39,321 nucleotides of DNA. It comes from Methanonatronarchaeales archaeon. GTDB lineage: Archaea; Halobacteriota; Methanonatronarchaeia; JAANXF01. Shown here piece after piece: positions 16,574 through 25,683 of the stretch. Each line of letters opens with the position of its first letter. Positions within the stretch are counted from its first letter, which is position 1. A program made the translations under genes and the position numbers. Location: NCBI GenBank assembly GCA_018263395.1, contig JAANXF010000020.1, positions 7,114-46,434 of the forward strand. The letters are read 5' to 3'. A model generated the notes under the pieces. It did not search any database and was not told the DNA's origin. It was given only the letters and a program-made list of their open reading frames with translations.

Positions 16574-17106
16574 CCGTGGGTCTCGACTACGCACTCCTCG
16601 CCTTCGTCCTGGTATCCGCAGTTGTAACGGCGCTGTTGAGGGATATCCTGGGATCGATCATAGCCTTCGGTGCTTACAGTCTGGGCATGGCCGTGGTGTG
16701 GGTCTTCCTGAGGGCCCCCGACGTCGGCCTCACGGAGGCCGCAGTCGGCGCAGGGGTGATGACGGTCCTGCTGCTCTTGACCATCACCAAGACTGTTAGA
16801 CCACCCGGAGAGGCCAACGTCGGACGGATCGACGTCCCGTCGGCCGTGGTGGCGCTCCTCCTCGTCGCGGCCCTCTCGACCACGCTCGTGGCGCTGCCGC
16901 CCGTCGGAACGGGGGACTCCCCTCCGGCGAATGACGGGGTGACGAGATACTACATCGAGAACAGCCACGAGGAGACCGGTGTAAAGAACATCGTTACGGC
17001 GGTTCTCGCGGCCTACCGGGGATTCGACACGATGGGGGAGGCGGTTGTCGTATTCTCGGCCGGTGTCGGCATACTCCTGGTGCTCGGGAGGGAGGCGTTC
17101 GGATGA
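16570..17106 (+). CDS. Mrp subunit B-like protein with DUF4040 domain
   Basis: A 178-residue membrane protein. The first about 75 residues form the DUF4040 part (ALLRDILGSIIAFGAYSLG, APDVGLTEAAVGAGV), which in bacterial Mrp systems is the C-terminal portion of MrpA; the rest resembles the MrpB N-terminal region with a further membrane helix near the end. In this operon the MrpA of bacteria is thus split: its DUF4040 part lies here and the antiporter-like part in the NuoL/M/N paralogs downstream. Overlaps mrpG and the next gene by 4 bases. Confidence 0.85.
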   Translation: MTVGLDYALLAFVLVSAVVTALLRDILGSIIAFGAYSLGMAVVWVFLRAPDVGLTEAAVGAGVMTVLLLLTITKTVRPPGEANVGRIDVPSAVVALLLVAALSTTLVALPPVGTGDSPPANDGVTRYYIENSHEETGVKNIVTAVLAAYRGFDTMGEAVVVFSAGVGILLVLGREAFG

Positions 17107-17570
17107 GTGTCGAAAACGAGGGGGAGGTCGAAGCCGGTTTTCGCTCCCCCTACGTCGAGAGCCCGGTAATAATGGCGACTGTACGTGTCCTGTCGCCCTT
17201 CGTGTTCACGTTCGGCCTGTACGTGATGTTCCACGGTGCGGACTCGCCGGGCGGAGGGTTCCAGGGGGGCGTCATCGTGGGAACGGTGATTCTCCTGCTC
17301 GGCATAGCCTTCGGCATCGAGACCACGCGCAACTGGATGGGGCCGGAGGTGCCCGTCGCACTCGTCAGCGTCGGCGTCCTGGCGTTCCTGCTGGCCGGGA
17401 TGGGCTCGGTCCTCCTCGGCGGTGCTTTCCTCGAGTATAGCGCGTACGGCGCACACCACGCCAGCAGGTACGGAATCGAGTTCGTTGAGCTGTCAATCGG
17501 CTTCATCGTCTCCGGGGTGGTGGCGGGCCTGTTCTTCGTCATCGACTCCGGGCAGAGGGAGGGTGCCTGA
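17103..17570 (+). CDS. mrpB: Mrp antiporter subunit B (MnhB domain)
   Basis: A 155-residue membrane protein with four helices and the MnhB signature MFHGADSPGGGFQGGVIVG. The hydrophilic first 20 residues are acidic. It starts 4 bases inside the upstream gene and shares one base with mrpC. A role in the ion path of the antiporter follows from the family. Confidence 0.92.
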   Translation: MSVENEGEVEAGFRSPYVESPVIMATVRVLSPFVFTFGLYVMFHGADSPGGGFQGGVIVGTVILLLGIAFGIETTRNWMGPEVPVALVSVGVLAFLLAGMGSVLLGGAFLEYSAYGAHHASRYGIEFVELSIGFIVSGVVAGLFFVIDSGQREGA

Positions 17571-17923
17571 TGGACCTCTTGGTTTCGCGCTTCCACTACC
17601 TCGTTGCCTTCTTCCTGATGGGGGTGGGGACTTTCGTGATGATAGGCGACAGGAACCTCGTGAAAAAGGTGATAGGGTTGAACGTCTTCCAGACGGGAAT
17701 CTTTCTCTTCTTCATAGTGTCCGGTTACGTCGAGGGGGCGAGCCCGCCGCTGCTCACCGCACCTTCGCCCTACGTCAGCCCGGTTCCACACGTCCTGATC
17801 CTCACCGCCATAGTCGTCGGTGTGAGCCTGACGGCCGTCTCGCTGGGCCTCATCGTTCGGATATACAGGGTGTACGGTACCCTGGACGAGGCCCTCATAA
17901 GGGAGGTCCGCGGCGATGAGTGA
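17570..17923 (+). CDS. mrpC: Mrp antiporter subunit C (NuoK-like)
   Basis: A 117-residue, three-helix protein of the MrpC/NuoK family. The conserved segment KKVIGLNVFQTGIFLFF is followed by the family pattern VLILTAIVVGVSLTAVSLGL. Complex I subunit NuoK is the homologue. The start overlaps mrpB's stop by one base and its own stop overlaps the next gene by 8 bases. Confidence 0.92.
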   Translation: MDLLVSRFHYLVAFFLMGVGTFVMIGDRNLVKKVIGLNVFQTGIFLFFIVSGYVEGASPPLLTAPSPYVSPVPHVLILTAIVVGVSLTAVSLGLIVRIYRVYGTLDEALIREVRGDE

Positions 17924-19430
17924 CCTCCCGCCGATGCTGGTGGCGCTCCCGATACTGGGGGCAGTGGCTACGATGCTCGTCGGGCTGGTCAGGTCGGAGA
18001 CGGGGTGGCCGGTGGCCGTTCTGACGTCCGTCCTGCAGGTAGGTGCCGCCGGCGTGCTCGCCCGGGGAGCCCTCCGGCACGGCCCCGTCAGGTACGCAGT
18101 AGGCGGATTCGCTGCACCCTACGGGATAGAACTCGTGGTCGACGGGCTTTCCGCCACCATGGCGCTACTCGTCGCCTCAGTGGCCCTGGGCGTCCTGGCG
18201 TACGCGCGGAAGGCGGGGCCACGCTCAAACCCGTTCTACGCTACCTACCTCCTGCTGGTCGGCGGCCTGACGGGAATCAGCGTGACAGGAGACGTGTTCA
18301 ACATGTACGTCTTCCTCGAGATCTCCGGCCTGGCGACGTACGCACTCGTGGCGAGCGGCGATCGCGGCGAGTCCGCCCTCGCCGCACTGAAGTACCTCCT
18401 CGTAGGCACCTTCGGTGCGTCCCTGTTCCTGCTGGGGATCGGTTACGCCTACGTCGCCACGGGAACGCTCAACATGGCCGACCTCTCGGCCCAGCTCGCC
18501 GAGGCCGGCCACACCACGCCCCTCGTCGTGGCCGCTTTCTCCCTGATGGTCGTCGGTCTCTTCGTCAAGGTCGCGGTCTTTCCCCTCCACGCGTGGCAGC
18601 CGACCGCCTACGCGGGGGCACCCGACACTGTCAGCGGCCTCATCTCGGCCCTGGTGTCAACGGTCGCCGCTTACGCGCTCATCAGGATAGTGTTCACCGT
18701 CTTCACCGTGGACTTCCTCCACGCAAACCCCTCCGCCTGGAGGGTCTTGGTCGCAGGCTCCGTCGCGAGCATCGTTACCGGGAGCCTCTTGGCAGTTTCC
18801 CAGAGCGAGATAAAGCGGATGCTCGCGTACTCGTCGGTCTCGCAGTTCGGGCTGATCGTGGGTGCGGTAGCGGTCGCCAACGTGACGGCGCTCACCGGTG
18901 CCGCGATACACCTCGTGGGTCACGCCGTGATGAAGGGGGGACTCTTCCTGACCACGGGAACCGTTGCCGGGGAGACGGGCGCCCGCACCGTGGACGATTA
19001 CGGCGGCCTCGCGAAACGATTCCCGGCGGGTTCGGGGGTCTTCGGAATTCTCGCCTTCGCCCTGGTGGGCGTCCCGCCGGCGGTCGGGTTCGTCGGCAAG
19101 CTCTACATCGTGCTGGGCGCCATCGAGGCAGGGGCCTGGCTGCTGGCGTCCGTCATCGTGGGGAGCACATTGCTGACGCTAGCGTACGTCGCCAGGCTCG
19201 TGGAGAGGATGTTTTTCTGGGAACCGGAGGGAGAGGGTCGGGGTGACGGAGGGGACGGGGCGAAGTCCGCTTCGGTGCTCGATGAGGCGACCGGGGGAGA
19301 GCCGGGGGGGGCGTCCCGCGGGATGAAGGCCGCGGTCCTGGCCGCGGCCGTCGTCGCGGTGGTCCTCGGTGCAGCCGCCTTCGGGTACGGACAGCTGATC
19401 GAACCAACGATACTGCGGCTCGTATCATGA
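17916..19430 (+). CDS. mrpD: Mrp antiporter subunit D (NuoN/M-like), first copy
   Basis: A 504-residue proton-translocating subunit of the NuoL/M/N fold with about 14 membrane helices. The key ionisable residues are present: Glu in NMYVFLEISGLA (TM5) and Lys in GLFVKVAVFPLHAW (TM7). The acidic loop near residues 430-470 is longer than in bacterial MrpD. It resembles MrpD most closely. Followed with a 4-base overlap by a second paralog. Confidence 0.9.
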   Translation: MSDLPPMLVALPILGAVATMLVGLVRSETGWPVAVLTSVLQVGAAGVLARGALRHGPVRYAVGGFAAPYGIELVVDGLSATMALLVASVALGVLAYARKAGPRSNPFYATYLLLVGGLTGISVTGDVFNMYVFLEISGLATYALVASGDRGESALAALKYLLVGTFGASLFLLGIGYAYVATGTLNMADLSAQLAEAGHTTPLVVAAFSLMVVGLFVKVAVFPLHAWQPTAYAGAPDTVSGLISALVSTVAAYALIRIVFTVFTVDFLHANPSAWRVLVAGSVASIVTGSLLAVSQSEIKRMLAYSSVSQFGLIVGAVAVANVTALTGAAIHLVGHAVMKGGLFLTTGTVAGETGARTVDDYGGLAKRFPAGSGVFGILAFALVGVPPAVGFVGKLYIVLGAIEAGAWLLASVIVGSTLLTLAYVARLVERMFFWEPEGEGRGDGGDGAKSASVLDEATGGEPGGASRGMKAAVLAAAVVAVVLGAAAFGYGQLIEPTILRLVS

Positions 19431-21037
19431 TTCATGTCGCATCCGTGAGGCCCCTCGGAGCGGTCCTCGTTTCTGCGATAGCTGTGGCCCTGATACTCGC
19501 CTCTCGAGGGCGACCCGACGTCCGGGAGTCGTGGACGCTGCTGGCGTCCGTCGCCAAGTTCGGAACAGTGGCGAGCATGGTCCCCGGCGTGCTGGCGGGA
19601 CAGGTGTACGTCACCGATCTGGGCCCGTTCCTCCCGGGTGTCGAGTTCTCGCTCCGCGCCGACCCGCTCGGCCTGCTGTTCGGCCTTGTGGCAAGCGGGC
19701 TGTGGCTCGTCACGAGCCTCTACAGCATCGGTTACATGCGGGGGCTTGACGAGGGCTCCCAGACCCGTTACTTCGCGGCCTTCGCCGGCAGCCTCTCCGC
19801 CGCAGTCGGAGTCGCGTTCGCCTCCAACCTCGTCGTCATGTTCGTGTTCTACGAGCTTCTGGCGGTGGCGACCTATCCCCTCGTGGCACACGACGGGACC
19901 GGTGAGGCCCGCGCCGCCGGTAGAAAGTACCTGGCCTACACCTTCGGGGGCGGCGTGGCCGTCCTGACCGGGTCGTTAATCGTGCTATGGGCTACCGGCA
20001 CCACGGCCTTCTCCCCCGGCGGGATATCCGGGCTCGCGGCGGCGGACCCCGTAGTGGCCCGCGGGGCGTTCGCACTGCTCGCCGCGGGCTTCGGGGTGAA
20101 GGCCGCGCTGATGCCGCTCCACTCGTGGCTGCCGGACGCGATGGTGGCACCCACACCCGTCTCCGCCCTCCTCCACGCCGTGGCCGTCGTCAAGGCGGGG
20201 GTCTTCGGGATAGCCCGCCTGGTCCTGGACGTGTTCGGGCCCGACCTGATGACGGACCTCGGGATGGGTCTTCCCCTGGCGGGGGTCGCGGCCTTCACGC
20301 TCCTCGCGGCGAGCTTAATCGCGCTTCGACAGGACAACCTCAAACGGCGCCTGGCCTACTCCACGGTCAGCCAGCTGTCGTACATAGTTCTGGGGCTCGC
20401 CGTCCTCAGCCCGGTTTCGCTGGCGGGAGCGCTCCTGCACATCCCCGCTCACGCCTTCATGAAGATAACCATGTTCTTCTGTGCCGGCGCCATCCACGTC
20501 GAGACCCACACCGACAATATCTCGGAGATGGGCGGAATCGGCGCGAGGATGCCGCTGACCATGGCAGCGTTCGCCGTGGCCGCCGCCGGGATGGCGGGCA
20601 TCCCGCTGGTCGCGGGGTTCGTCAGCAAGTACTTCCTCTTGATAGGGACCTTGACGGCGGGCCGGGCCGTTTTCACGGTGGCTCTACTCGTCTCGGGCGT
20701 GCTGAACATCGCATACTTCTGGCCCGTCGTCTACGCGGCCTTCTTCGAGTCCAGGGGGAAGGCTGACCATAAGCCGGTCGTCGAGGGAGAGCCGGGGGGT
20801 CGCTTCTCCGGCTCCGTGGCGACCACCTCTTTCGAGGGCGGCCACGGGTACAGGCGGGCGCAGCGAGAGGACTGGGGGCGCCGGGCGCCGACGGGGGCCG
20901 AGTCGACTTGGCTAATGCTCGGACCGATATTAGCGGCGGCGGCCGGTGCCATAGTCCTGGGCGTCGTCCCCGACGCCGCGGTCTTCCTGAGGATAGTGAG
21001 GTTGATCGTGGCCGGAGTGACGGGGGTGGCCATCTGA
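19427..21037 (+). CDS. Mrp antiporter subunit D/A-like, second copy
   Basis: A 536-residue paralog of the NuoL/M/N fold, about 14 membrane helices. It keeps the TM5 Glu (FVFYELLAVATYPL) and the TM7 Lys (GFGVKAALMPLHSWLPDAM). An acidic cytoplasmic loop at about residues 440-490 separates the last helix. In archaeal operons of this type the bacterial MrpA is replaced by extra D-like subunits. It overlaps the first copy by 4 bases and the third by one. Confidence 0.9.
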   Translation: MIHVASVRPLGAVLVSAIAVALILASRGRPDVRESWTLLASVAKFGTVASMVPGVLAGQVYVTDLGPFLPGVEFSLRADPLGLLFGLVASGLWLVTSLYSIGYMRGLDEGSQTRYFAAFAGSLSAAVGVAFASNLVVMFVFYELLAVATYPLVAHDGTGEARAAGRKYLAYTFGGGVAVLTGSLIVLWATGTTAFSPGGISGLAAADPVVARGAFALLAAGFGVKAALMPLHSWLPDAMVAPTPVSALLHAVAVVKAGVFGIARLVLDVFGPDLMTDLGMGLPLAGVAAFTLLAASLIALRQDNLKRRLAYSTVSQLSYIVLGLAVLSPVSLAGALLHIPAHAFMKITMFFCAGAIHVETHTDNISEMGGIGARMPLTMAAFAVAAAGMAGIPLVAGFVSKYFLLIGTLTAGRAVFTVALLVSGVLNIAYFWPVVYAAFFESRGKADHKPVVEGEPGGRFSGSVATTSFEGGHGYRRAQREDWGRRAPTGAESTWLMLGPILAAAAGAIVLGVVPDAAVFLRIVRLIVAGVTGVAI

Positions 21038-22749
21038 TGGTGGACCCGGTCGTGCCGCCCTTCGTGCCCGTCCTGCTTGCGGCGCTCCTGATGCCCCTCG
21101 TGGGTCGAAGGATCGGACACGCGGTTGGGGTCGCTGCGACCGGGGCAATTGTCCCTTACGCCTGGCTGGCGTCCCAGGGGCAGTTCCTGCAGGTGAAGCT
21201 CTTCGGTTTCGACGCCGTGCTGGTGAACGTCGACCCGTTCTCGACGCTGATGGGCGTCATCTTCGGCTTCATCGGCGCCGCCGCCGTGCTCTACTCCCTG
21301 TACACCGAGGCGGAGCCGATGCAGACCGCGTTCGCCCTCGGTTACGTCGGTACCAGCCTGGGCGCGGTCTACGGCGGCGATTGGCTGACGCTCGTATTCT
21401 TCTGGGAGCTGATGGCGGTCACCAGCACCCTCCTGATCTGGCACCACGGGGGTCGTGCGGTGAGGGCGGGGTTCAGGTACGCCATGATCCACGGCGTGGG
21501 TGGAACCCTCCTCCTCGCCGCCATCGTGTGGCACTACGCCGAGGTCGGGTCGTTCCTGTTCAGCGCGGCCGACGGCGGGATGGCTGGAACCGTTGCGCCC
21601 GTGCTGGCCGCGGTCGGGATAGGGATAAACGTCGGGTTCGTCGGCCTACACGCCTGGCTGCCGGACACCTACCCCGCGCCCCACGTCGCTGCGAGCGTCT
21701 TCCTGTGCGTCTTCACCACGAAGACCGGCGTGTACGGCATGTACAGGGCCTTTCCCGACGGACACCTGGCGCTGGCCTACATGGGCGGCCTGATGGCGGT
21801 GTTCGGGGCCGGGATGGCCCTCATGCAGACCGACATGCGCCGCCTCCTGTCCTACCACATACAGTCCCAGGTCGGATACATGGTCGCCGGCGTCGGCATA
21901 GGGGGGGCGCTCGCGACGGGCGGCGCGTTCGGGCACGTTTTCAACCATATACTCTACAAGAGCCTTCTCTTCATGGCCGTCGGCGTCGTGATTTACCGGA
22001 CGGGGGAGCAGAGCCTGAATAGGGTCGGGGGGCTCGGGAGGAGGATGCCGATAACGGCGGTCACCTTTGCGGTGGCGGCCCTCTCCATCTCCGGGTTTCC
22101 GGGCTTCAACGGGTTCGTGTCGAAGGGGATGGTGATAGTCGCCGCGCACGAGGAGCACCTGGAGCTGCTGTGGTACCTCCTGCTGGCCGGGGGCGTCGGG
22201 ACCTTCCTCTCCTTCATGAAGCTGGGCTATAGCGTCTTCGTCGAGGGCGAGTACGAGGGACCGGTCCGGGACTCGAACGCGGGTCAATCGGTGGCTATGG
22301 CGGTGGTCGCGGGCCTCTGCGTGATATACGGGTTGTACCCTCCGCTCCTCTTCGCGATACTTCCGACCGAGGGGTTCCACTTCTCGACCTACAGCCCGGG
22401 GCACGTGGGAGAGGGGCTGCTGCTGGCGGCCATCGCCGCCGTGGGATTCGCGCTCCTCAGGGACCCGTTGAAGCGCGTCGGCCGGGTTCCGGACGTCGAC
22501 AGGCTCTACAACCCGTTAACGTTCTACGGGACCCGCGGCCTCGTCTTCGAATTGACGGACCTCTACGCCGCGGTCGACCGGTTTGTGGTGAACCTCTCGG
22601 GGGCGACCGTGGCCGCGGTCATGGACCCCGGGGGGACGGCCGCGCGGCTCCTCGGGCTCGAGACGGTCGATCTCCGGGCCGGAATTGGGAGGAGCGTGCT
22701 CCTGGTCACGTCCGTCCTGGTGGCGGTGATCGCGTTCCTGCTGCTATGA
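21037..22749 (+). CDS. Mrp antiporter subunit D/A-like, third copy, TM7 Lys replaced
   Basis: A 570-residue NuoL/M/N-fold protein, last in the operon. The ATG at 21037 overlaps the upstream stop (TGATG). The TM5 Glu is kept (LVFFWELMAVTSTLL), but the segment matching the TM7 lysine reads GINVGFVGLHAWLPD, with Asn at residue 198 where the other two copies have Lys. The C-terminal part, after residue 470, has an extra domain ending in a membrane helix (VLLVTSVLVAVIAFLLL), as in NuoL-like proteins. It may serve structure or a different ion path rather than proton transfer. Confidence 0.88.
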   Translation: MVDPVVPPFVPVLLAALLMPLVGRRIGHAVGVAATGAIVPYAWLASQGQFLQVKLFGFDAVLVNVDPFSTLMGVIFGFIGAAAVLYSLYTEAEPMQTAFALGYVGTSLGAVYGGDWLTLVFFWELMAVTSTLLIWHHGGRAVRAGFRYAMIHGVGGTLLLAAIVWHYAEVGSFLFSAADGGMAGTVAPVLAAVGIGINVGFVGLHAWLPDTYPAPHVAASVFLCVFTTKTGVYGMYRAFPDGHLALAYMGGLMAVFGAGMALMQTDMRRLLSYHIQSQVGYMVAGVGIGGALATGGAFGHVFNHILYKSLLFMAVGVVIYRTGEQSLNRVGGLGRRMPITAVTFAVAALSISGFPGFNGFVSKGMVIVAAHEEHLELLWYLLLAGGVGTFLSFMKLGYSVFVEGEYEGPVRDSNAGQSVAMAVVAGLCVIYGLYPPLLFAILPTEGFHFSTYSPGHVGEGLLLAAIAAVGFALLRDPLKRVGRVPDVDRLYNPLTFYGTRGLVFELTDLYAAVDRFVVNLSGATVAAVMDPGGTAARLLGLETVDLRAGIGRSVLLVTSVLVAVIAFLLL

Positions 22750-22890
22750 GGGCCCCCGCCGATGTTTCCAAGGGGCCCATGGCTGGCCGGGGCCGATTTT
22801 GCGATGTTTTTAGGGTGCGCCGCGCGATTTTGGTGCGATGGGCTGCCGCGAACGACAGGGGCCGGGGGGAAGAGCCTTGACCGGGCCAAG

Positions 22891-22900
22891 ACATATATGT
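22891..22900 (+). promoter_or_regulatory. TATA box of glnA
   Basis: The A/T palindrome ACATATATGT stands in GC-rich DNA, 47 bases before the glnA ATG at 22947. With the usual 25-base spacing transcription would start near 22922, at the upstream edge of the GGAA-N6-TTCC palindrome. Confidence 0.65.
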
Positions 22901-22912
22901 CCACCCGGACAT
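22897..22912. promoter_or_regulatory. Inverted repeat ATGTCC-N4-GGACAT
   Basis: A perfect 6-bp inverted repeat with a 4-base spacer, overlapping the downstream end of the TATA box. A protein bound here would block TBP/TFB or the start site. No named regulator is known to me for this motif. Confidence 0.4.
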
Positions 22913-22919
22913 ACCAGAA

Positions 22920-22939
22920 ACCGGAAACTGGTTTCCGGT
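22920..22939. promoter_or_regulatory. NrpR-like operator GGAA-N6-TTCC in glnA leader
   Basis: A perfect 9-bp inverted repeat (arms ACCGGAAAC and GTTTCCGGT, spacer TG). Within it, 22923-22936 match GGAA-N6-TTCC exactly, the known operator of the nitrogen repressor NrpR in Methanococcus maripaludis, where it also precedes glnA. It sits over the predicted start site and reaches the ribosome site (GGTGA, 22937-22941), so binding could repress transcription. No nrpR gene is in the window. Confidence 0.6.
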
Positions 22940-22946
22940 GATTGAA

Positions 22947-24266
22947 ATGAGGGAGCAGGTCCTCGACGAGGCGAGGGAGAGGAACGTCAGGTTCGTGAGG
23001 CTGCAGTTCACCGACATACTCGGCACGGTCAAGAACGTGGCCATCCCGGCGGAGCAGCTGGAGAAGGCACTGGACGAGGGGATAGCATTCGACGGGTCGT
23101 CGATAGAGGGCTTCGTGCGGATACAGGAGTCGGACATGAGGCTGGAGCCCGATCCCGCGACCTTCACCGCGCTGCCGTGGAGGCCGGAGCAGTCCGTCGC
23201 CAGGCTCATTTGCGACGTGACGCTGCCCGATGGCAGCCCGTTCGAGGGGGACCCGAGGTACGTCCTCAAGCAGGTCATCGCGGAGGCCGAGGAGATGGGC
23301 TACGTGATGAACGCCGGGCCGGAGCCCGAGTTCTTCGTGTTCGAGACCGACGCGAAGGGGGACTCGACGACCGTCCCGCACGACAGCGGCGGTTACTTCG
23401 ACTTCGACCCGAAGGACACCGCACCGGATATACGGAGGGAGATAGTCCTCGCACTCGACGCGATGGGGTTCGACGTGGAGGCGAGCCACCACGAGGTCGC
23501 GGAGGGGCAGCACGAGATCGACTTCAGGTACGGGGACGCGCTGTCCACGGCGGACAACGTGGCGACCTTCAAGACCGTAGTCAGGTCCATCGTGCAGCAG
23601 TGCGGCTTCCACGCGACCTTCATGCCCAAACCGATAGCCGGAATCAACGGCTCCGGCATGCATGTGCACCAGAGCCTCTTCACGCTGGACGGCGAGAATG
23701 CCTTCGCGGACGAGGAGGACGAGTTCGGCCTCAGCGAGGTGGCGTACGGCTACGTGGGGGGTCTGCTGGAGCACGCGCCGGCGATCACGGCGGTAACTAA
23801 CCCGATAGTCAACAGCTACAAGAGGCTGGTCCCCGGCTACGAGGCGCCGATAAACGTCGCGTGGAGCGACGTGAACCGGAGCGCACTCATAAGGAGGCCC
23901 GCCGGCTCCGGCGTATCCACCCGGGTGGAGTACCGCAGCCCCGATCCGTCCTGCAACCCGTACCTGGCCTTCGCCGCGATGCTCGCCGCCGGGCTGGACG
24001 GCGTAAAGAACGGGACGGAGCCACCCGCCGCGGTGCGCGAAAACATCTACGAGTTCGACGAGGCCAGGAGGAGGGAGCACGGCGTGGAGCAGCTGCCGGG
24101 CTCCCTGAAGGAGGCCGTGGAGGCCCTAGAGAGGGACTCGGTCATCCGGGACGCGCTCGGGACCCACGCGTACGAGAAGTTCGTGCAGGCCAAGAGGGCC
24201 GAGTGGGACGAGTACATAGCCGTGGTGCACGGCTGGGAGCTCGACCGCTACCTGGAGACGTACTGA
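22947..24266 (+). CDS. glnA: Glutamine synthetase, type I
   Basis: A 439-residue type I glutamine synthetase, which makes glutamine from glutamate, ammonia and ATP and is the main entry for ammonia assimilation. It has [27 protein letters not shown], the metal-binding [15 protein letters not shown] in the active site and NRSALIRRP in the ATP site. Length and sequence fit the alpha subtype, which lacks the adenylylation tyrosine region, so control is likely at transcription (see operator upstream) and by feedback. The ATG at 22947 has a GGTGA ribosome site; a GTG at 22938 lies within the palindrome and is less likely. Confidence 0.95.
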   Translation: MREQVLDEARERNVRFVRLQFTDILGTVKNVAIPAEQLEKALDEGIAFDGSSIEGFVRIQESDMRLEPDPATFTALPWRPEQSVARLICDVTLPDGSPFEGDPRYVLKQVIAEAEEMGYVMNAGPEPEFFVFETDAKGDSTTVPHDSGGYFDFDPKDTAPDIRREIVLALDAMGFDVEASHHEVAEGQHEIDFRYGDALSTADNVATFKTVVRSIVQQCGFHATFMPKPIAGINGSGMHVHQSLFTLDGENAFADEEDEFGLSEVAYGYVGGLLEHAPAITAVTNPIVNSYKRLVPGYEAPINVAWSDVNRSALIRRPAGSGVSTRVEYRSPDPSCNPYLAFAAMLAAGLDGVKNGTEPPAAVRENIYEFDEARRREHGVEQLPGSLKEAVEALERDSVIRDALGTHAYEKFVQAKRAEWDEYIAVVHGWELDRYLETY

Positions 24267-24412
24267 GACTAGCGAGCATTCACCCGGCCGGTACCTGTAG
24301 ACGTACTCGAAAAACGGCCAAAAAAAACACCCCACTCTTTTTCCCTCTCCCCACCCAAGTCCCCCCGGGGTGCACCGCACACCCGGAAAGACACTCAAGA
24401 GGAGGCCATGAG

Positions 24413-25450
24413 TTGAACAGGGACACGCTGAACTCGATATTTTTCTTCGTCTTCGTCGCCGCGATCGGGATAGTCAGCCTGATAGTGCTTCGGCCGCTGC
24501 TCACCTACCTGATAGCCGCGGCGATGCTCGTGTTCGTCACGTATCCCCTCTACGAGGCGGTGGAACGCAGAACGGGCAGGCCCCGGCTTAGCTCCGCGCT
24601 GGTGGTGTTCGCCCTGATAGTGGCGGTAATTACGCCTTCTGCAATCGTGACCAGCACGGCGATAAACGAGTCGGGACAGGTCGTCAGCGCGGTGATGTCC
24701 ACCGGTATCGACGGCTTTTTCGACATCGGCAGGGCCGAGGCGTTCCTGGAGGAGGCTACCGGGAGGCCGTTGAGCCTTGAGGAACGGGTCGATGGCTGGC
24801 TGAGGGAAATCGGGCAGGGATTCACCGAGAGGCTTACGGAGCTGGTCGAGGCGGTGACGAGCTTCATCGTCGGGGTCTTCGTGATGGTGTTCGCCATGTT
24901 CTACCTGTACCGGGACGGCCCGGCGGCGGTCTCGATGACCCGTGACATCCTCCCGATGGACGAGGGGCGGAAGGACGCCATGTTTCAGGAGGTCCGGACG
25001 GTGACCTGGGCGATGGTGGCGGGACACCTCTTCACCTCGATCGTACAGGGAGCCGTGGGGGCCGTGGGCTTCTTCCTGTTCGGGGTCGGGAACGCGGCGT
25101 TCTGGGGATTCGTTATGATTATACTCGCACTGATACCCGTGATAGGCCCACTGCTCCTCTACATCCCCGCCGCCGCCGTAATGTTGCTGAACGGGGAGAC
25201 CGTGCAGGGAACCGGCCTGCTGGTCTACGGAGTGGTGGTGGTCAGCATGGTGGACAACCTCGTCAGGCCCCTCCTGGTCGAGAAGCGCGCCCACGTACAC
25301 CCGGTCATTACCCTCGTAGGGGTTCTCGGGGGCCTCAGCGTTTTCGGGATAATGGGGCTCTTCATAGGTCCCGTCATACTGGCCGTGTTCATGGGAACCC
25401 TTCGGACCTACCTGAGGGAGAGGGAGGGAGCGCCGGTGAGGGAGGCCTGA
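24413..25450 (+). CDS. AI-2E family (PerM-type) membrane protein
   Basis: A 345-residue polytopic membrane protein of the AI-2E/PerM family, with about seven helices and the family signature region (VDNLVRPLLVEKRAHVHPVI). Some members export the quorum signal AI-2, others act as Na+/H+ antiporters or have unknown substrates; the substrate cannot be told here. The start is TTG at 24413, after an AGAGGAGG ribosome site at 24398-24405. An ATG at 24408 is out of frame. Confidence 0.8.
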   Translation: MNRDTLNSIFFFVFVAAIGIVSLIVLRPLLTYLIAAAMLVFVTYPLYEAVERRTGRPRLSSALVVFALIVAVITPSAIVTSTAINESGQVVSAVMSTGIDGFFDIGRAEAFLEEATGRPLSLEERVDGWLREIGQGFTERLTELVEAVTSFIVGVFVMVFAMFYLYRDGPAAVSMTRDILPMDEGRKDAMFQEVRTVTWAMVAGHLFTSIVQGAVGAVGFFLFGVGNAAFWGFVMIILALIPVIGPLLLYIPAAAVMLLNGETVQGTGLLVYGVVVVSMVDNLVRPLLVEKRAHVHPVITLVGVLGGLSVFGIMGLFIGPVILAVFMGTLRTYLREREGAPVREA

Positions 25451-25491
25451 CCGCCAAAGCTTTTACCGGCTGGCCCACCAGTTAGGTCACC

Positions 25492-25683
25492 GTGAGGCTC
25501 GACAGGGAGTGGGCGATGGTGGCCGTCTGGGTGGTTTCCGGGGCGATTTACGCCCTGTGGATAGCGCTCAGCGGCGAGAGAGGCGTCGCCGGGATGGTGG
25601 GTCTGATGGTTTTCGTACTCGTGGTCCTCCTCTCACCAAGAATAGTCGACCTGCTCGAGAGGAGGGGGGCGCTCGGGGACTAG
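25492..25683 (+). CDS. Small two-helix membrane protein
   Basis: A 63-residue protein from a GTG at 25492, with two membrane helices (about residues 8-26 and 33-50) and a basic-acidic C-terminal tail. It follows the AI-2E family gene by 41 bases. Its stop codon shares bases with that of the convergent regulator gene within one CTAG. No family recognised. Confidence 0.55.
   Translation: MRLDREWAMVAVWVVSGAIYALWIALSGERGVAGMVGLMVFVLVVLLSPRIVDLLERRGALGD

Noticed and set aside
22563-24080. Long minus-strand open frame opposite glnA
   Set aside because: It is the shadow of glnA; all motifs are on the plus strand.
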